The position numbers were made by a program, and so were the translations under genes. Positions 59,781-61,242 of a stretch of DNA of 61,242 nucleotides are shown here, in pieces. Within the stretch, counting starts at the first letter, position 1; each line of letters begins with the position of its first letter. The stretch is from DAMCAP01 sp964370205 (GTDB lineage Bacteria > Bacillota > Clostridia > Oscillospirales > Ruminococcaceae). Under the pieces are notes generated by a model. It worked only from the letters and a program-made list of their open reading frames with translations, was not told the DNA's origin and ran no database searches. The stretch spans positions 1-61,242 of the forward strand of contig CAYJIK010000003.1 of the NCBI GenBank assembly GCA_964370205.1. The letters run 5' to 3'.

Positions 59781-60977
59781 TTAACTACCACCCATCCTCA
59801 CCGTTTCCCGCCACAAAATATCAAGCGCTGACAGGAACGTCATCTCGTCCACGCTCTCGGCGGCGATAATGTCATATTCGCAAAGCTGCTCACCGTCCAC
59901 ATTCAGCGTGACCTTGCCCACTATCGCCCCTTGTTCAATCGGTGCGATAAGCTCTTTGGGTAGTGTCACTATCTCCTCTATTTCACCGTGATTTTTGTCC
60001 ATTATTATCGACTGTGGAGGTACTGTCATCAGTTCCACCTCGCTCTTTACGCCCTTCTTAACCGCAAGCGGTGAAAGTGGTACTGTAAGCTGTGGCACTT
60101 CAGACGCTTTGTAATTGGCAAAGCCATAGTCAAGCAGTCCCATCGCCGACCCGAAACGGTCGTTGCTGTTTGTCGAGCCGAGCACCACCGCTATCAGGTC
60201 AAGGTTGTCACGGCTTGCCGAGGCGGAAAGGCAAAAGCCTGCATCGTCCGTTGTGCCGGTCTTGAGCCCTGTTGCGCCGCCATAGATATTCACAAGCTTG
60301 TTTGTGTTCACCAGCTGTGTTGCGCCACCTCGCAGGTCACTCATCCAAGTGGTGGTATATGGGATGATTTCGGGGTGGGACAGTAGCTCGGCGGACATAG
60401 TTGCGATGTCCCTTGCTGTTGTGTAGTGGTCGGGGTGATCAAGTCCCGAGGCGTTCATAAAGTTGGTGCCGTCCATGCCAAGCTCTCCTGCACGCTGGTT
60501 CATCATGGCGACAAACCCGTCCTCGCTCCCCCCTACCTTCTCGGCGAGTGCTACAGAAGCATCGTTAGCGCTGGCGATGGCGGTGGCACGCAGTAGCTCC
60601 TCCACCGTCATGCTTTCCCCTACCTCCAACCAGATCTGACTGCCGCCCATGGAGCTTGCGTGCGGAGAGCAGACTACATCGTCCTCAAGTGTCAGCGAGC
60701 CGTCCTCAAGTGCTTCCATGACCAGCAGAAGTGTCATGACCTTTGTAACCGAGGCAGGGCTTTGGCGCAGATCTGCTTCCTTTTCGTAGAAAACCTGTCC
60801 TGTGGAGCGCTCTATCAGTATAGCAGATTCGCAGGGCAGTTCTTTGGACATGTCCGCCGCTACGGGGACAGTTTCCTCCGTCTGCTCACCACCCCCACCC
60901 ACGCAGTTTGTGACACTTACCGCCGTAAAGGTGAGTGCCAACAGAAGCGACAGCGCTATTTTAAAGGGTTTCCTCAT
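59781..60977 (-). CDS. D-alanyl-D-alanine carboxypeptidase (class C low-mass PBP, DacF/PBP5 type)
   Basis: About 398 residues from ATG 60977 (AAAGGAC upstream); the frame to 61064 is an unsupported extension. The signal peptide is MRKPFKIALSLLLALTFTAVSVTNC. The active-site triad of S11 peptidases is complete: SVTK (about residues 76-79), SAN (in AIASANDAS) and KTG (in LKTGTTDD). A C-terminal PBP5 beta domain (from about residue 290) ends SALDILWRETVRMG, an amphipathic membrane anchor. It trims the terminal D-Ala from peptidoglycan pentapeptides. Confidence 0.94.
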   Translation of the reverse strand: MRKPFKIALSLLLALTFTAVSVTNCVGGGGEQTEETVPVAADMSKELPCESAILIERSTGQVFYEKEADLRQSPASVTKVMTLLLVMEALEDGSLTLEDDVVCSPHASSMGGSQIWLEVGESMTVEELLRATAIASANDASVALAEKVGGSEDGFVAMMNQRAGELGMDGTNFMNASGLDHPDHYTTARDIATMSAELLSHPEIIPYTTTWMSDLRGGATQLVNTNKLVNIYGGATGLKTGTTDDAGFCLSASASRDNLDLIAVVLGSTNSNDRFGSAMGLLDYGFANYKASEVPQLTVPLSPLAVKKGVKSEVELMTVPPQSIIMDKNHGEIEEIVTLPKELIAPIEQGAIVGKVTLNVDGEQLCEYDIIAAESVDEMTFLSALDILWRETVRMGGS

Positions 60978-61242
60978 TGTTAAACCAGTCCTTTCCCTTT
61001 GTGAATAAATGCAGGACAATATCCACCTAGGAGTGTTCGTCCTTGTTAATAGGTATGTGGACAAGTGAAGGGATAGAACGGGTTTAGGCGTAAATTGGGA
61101 GAGTAGTGACAGGGGTGGGGGTTCGGTTTTTGCTGTGGGCGAGGATGAGCGCTCGGGGGTGGGGGGAGCGAAAATAAGAACGTCGGGGGGGCAGCCCGCC
61201 CCCCCACGGGGGGCAAAAAAAATATGGAAGCCCCTGGTGGGG
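60978..61242. other. Right-end spacer with cruciform-family end motif
   Basis: No gene. From 61172 the motif AAAATAAGAACGTCGGG is followed by G- and C-runs that can pair with each other, resembling one end of the 9943-10080 element, cut by the window edge. Confidence 0.5.

Overview
The window looks like a chromosome piece from a motile, anaerobic, low-to-mid GC Bacillota, most likely an uncultured gut-type Clostridia. The evidence is: a Gram-positive style flagellar operon (FliY with CheC-like domains, CheC, CheD, SwrD/FlbD, and no L- or P-ring genes), bifurcating-hydrogenase/NADH-dehydrogenase type subunits, meso-diaminopimelate dehydrogenase, a ferredoxin-containing aldo/keto reductase and a probable selenoprotein. 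Two runs of exactly 100 N (23599-23698 and 56403-56502) show that this is a scaffold from a draft or metagenome assembly. There is no phage, transposase, integrase or CRISPR array.

Layout. 1-2252 (minus): a three-gene cluster for an NADH-linked electron-transfer module, cut by the left edge. 2803-3087 (plus): a glutaredoxin-like gene with an in-frame UGA at its active site and, less certainly, a second UGA that would put selenocysteine in a C-terminal Cys-Gly-Sec motif; each UGA has a correctly placed hairpin. 3233-3655: a lipoprotein. 3735-6351 (minus): rqcH and trmK. 6427-7358: a MITE-like repeat, a zinc-ribbon protein and a candidate structured RNA. 7827-9587 (plus): an HD-domain protein and three tandem paralogous small membrane proteins. 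9744-10080: two palindromic repeats, one folding into a four-arm cruciform. 10332-11282 (minus): ddh.

11985-37796 is one long minus-strand flagellar/chemotaxis block. In transcription order it reads flgB, flgC, fliE, fliF, fliG, fliH, fliI, fliJ, fliK, flgD, a TIGR02530-type gene, flgE, swrD, motA, motB, fliM, fliY, cheY, fliO, fliP, fliQ, fliR, flhB, flhA, a possible short ORF, fliA (sigma-28), two flgF/flgG-type rod genes, cheC and cheD. A vegetative-type promoter stands before flgB and another before fliM. Neither fliL nor flhF/flhG is in the block.

38545-43191 (minus): galU, a prokaryotic RING/zinc-ribbon membrane protein, a membrane-anchored XRE regulator, an unrecognised 332-residue protein and a small membrane protein. 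43804-45856: an oligopeptide/dipeptide ABC permease pair with no ATPase or binding protein beside it. 46255-47363: a HAD phosphatase and a flavin-binding PNPOx-like protein. 47614-47690: initiator tRNA-Met with its own promoter and terminator. 47830-48489: an unknown membrane protein. 48585-52571: a large two-GGDEF plus EAL c-di-GMP protein, which may link sensing to the motility block. 52929-58220: a 1763-residue secreted adhesin-like repeat protein. 58483-61064: an Fe-S aldo/keto reductase and a D,D-carboxypeptidase.

Non-coding DNA is rich in dispersed structured repeats, with at least five families each present at least twice in the window. Many flagellar genes start with TTG or GTG behind strong Shine-Dalgarno sites, so several starts were set by the ribosome binding site rather than by the longest frame.
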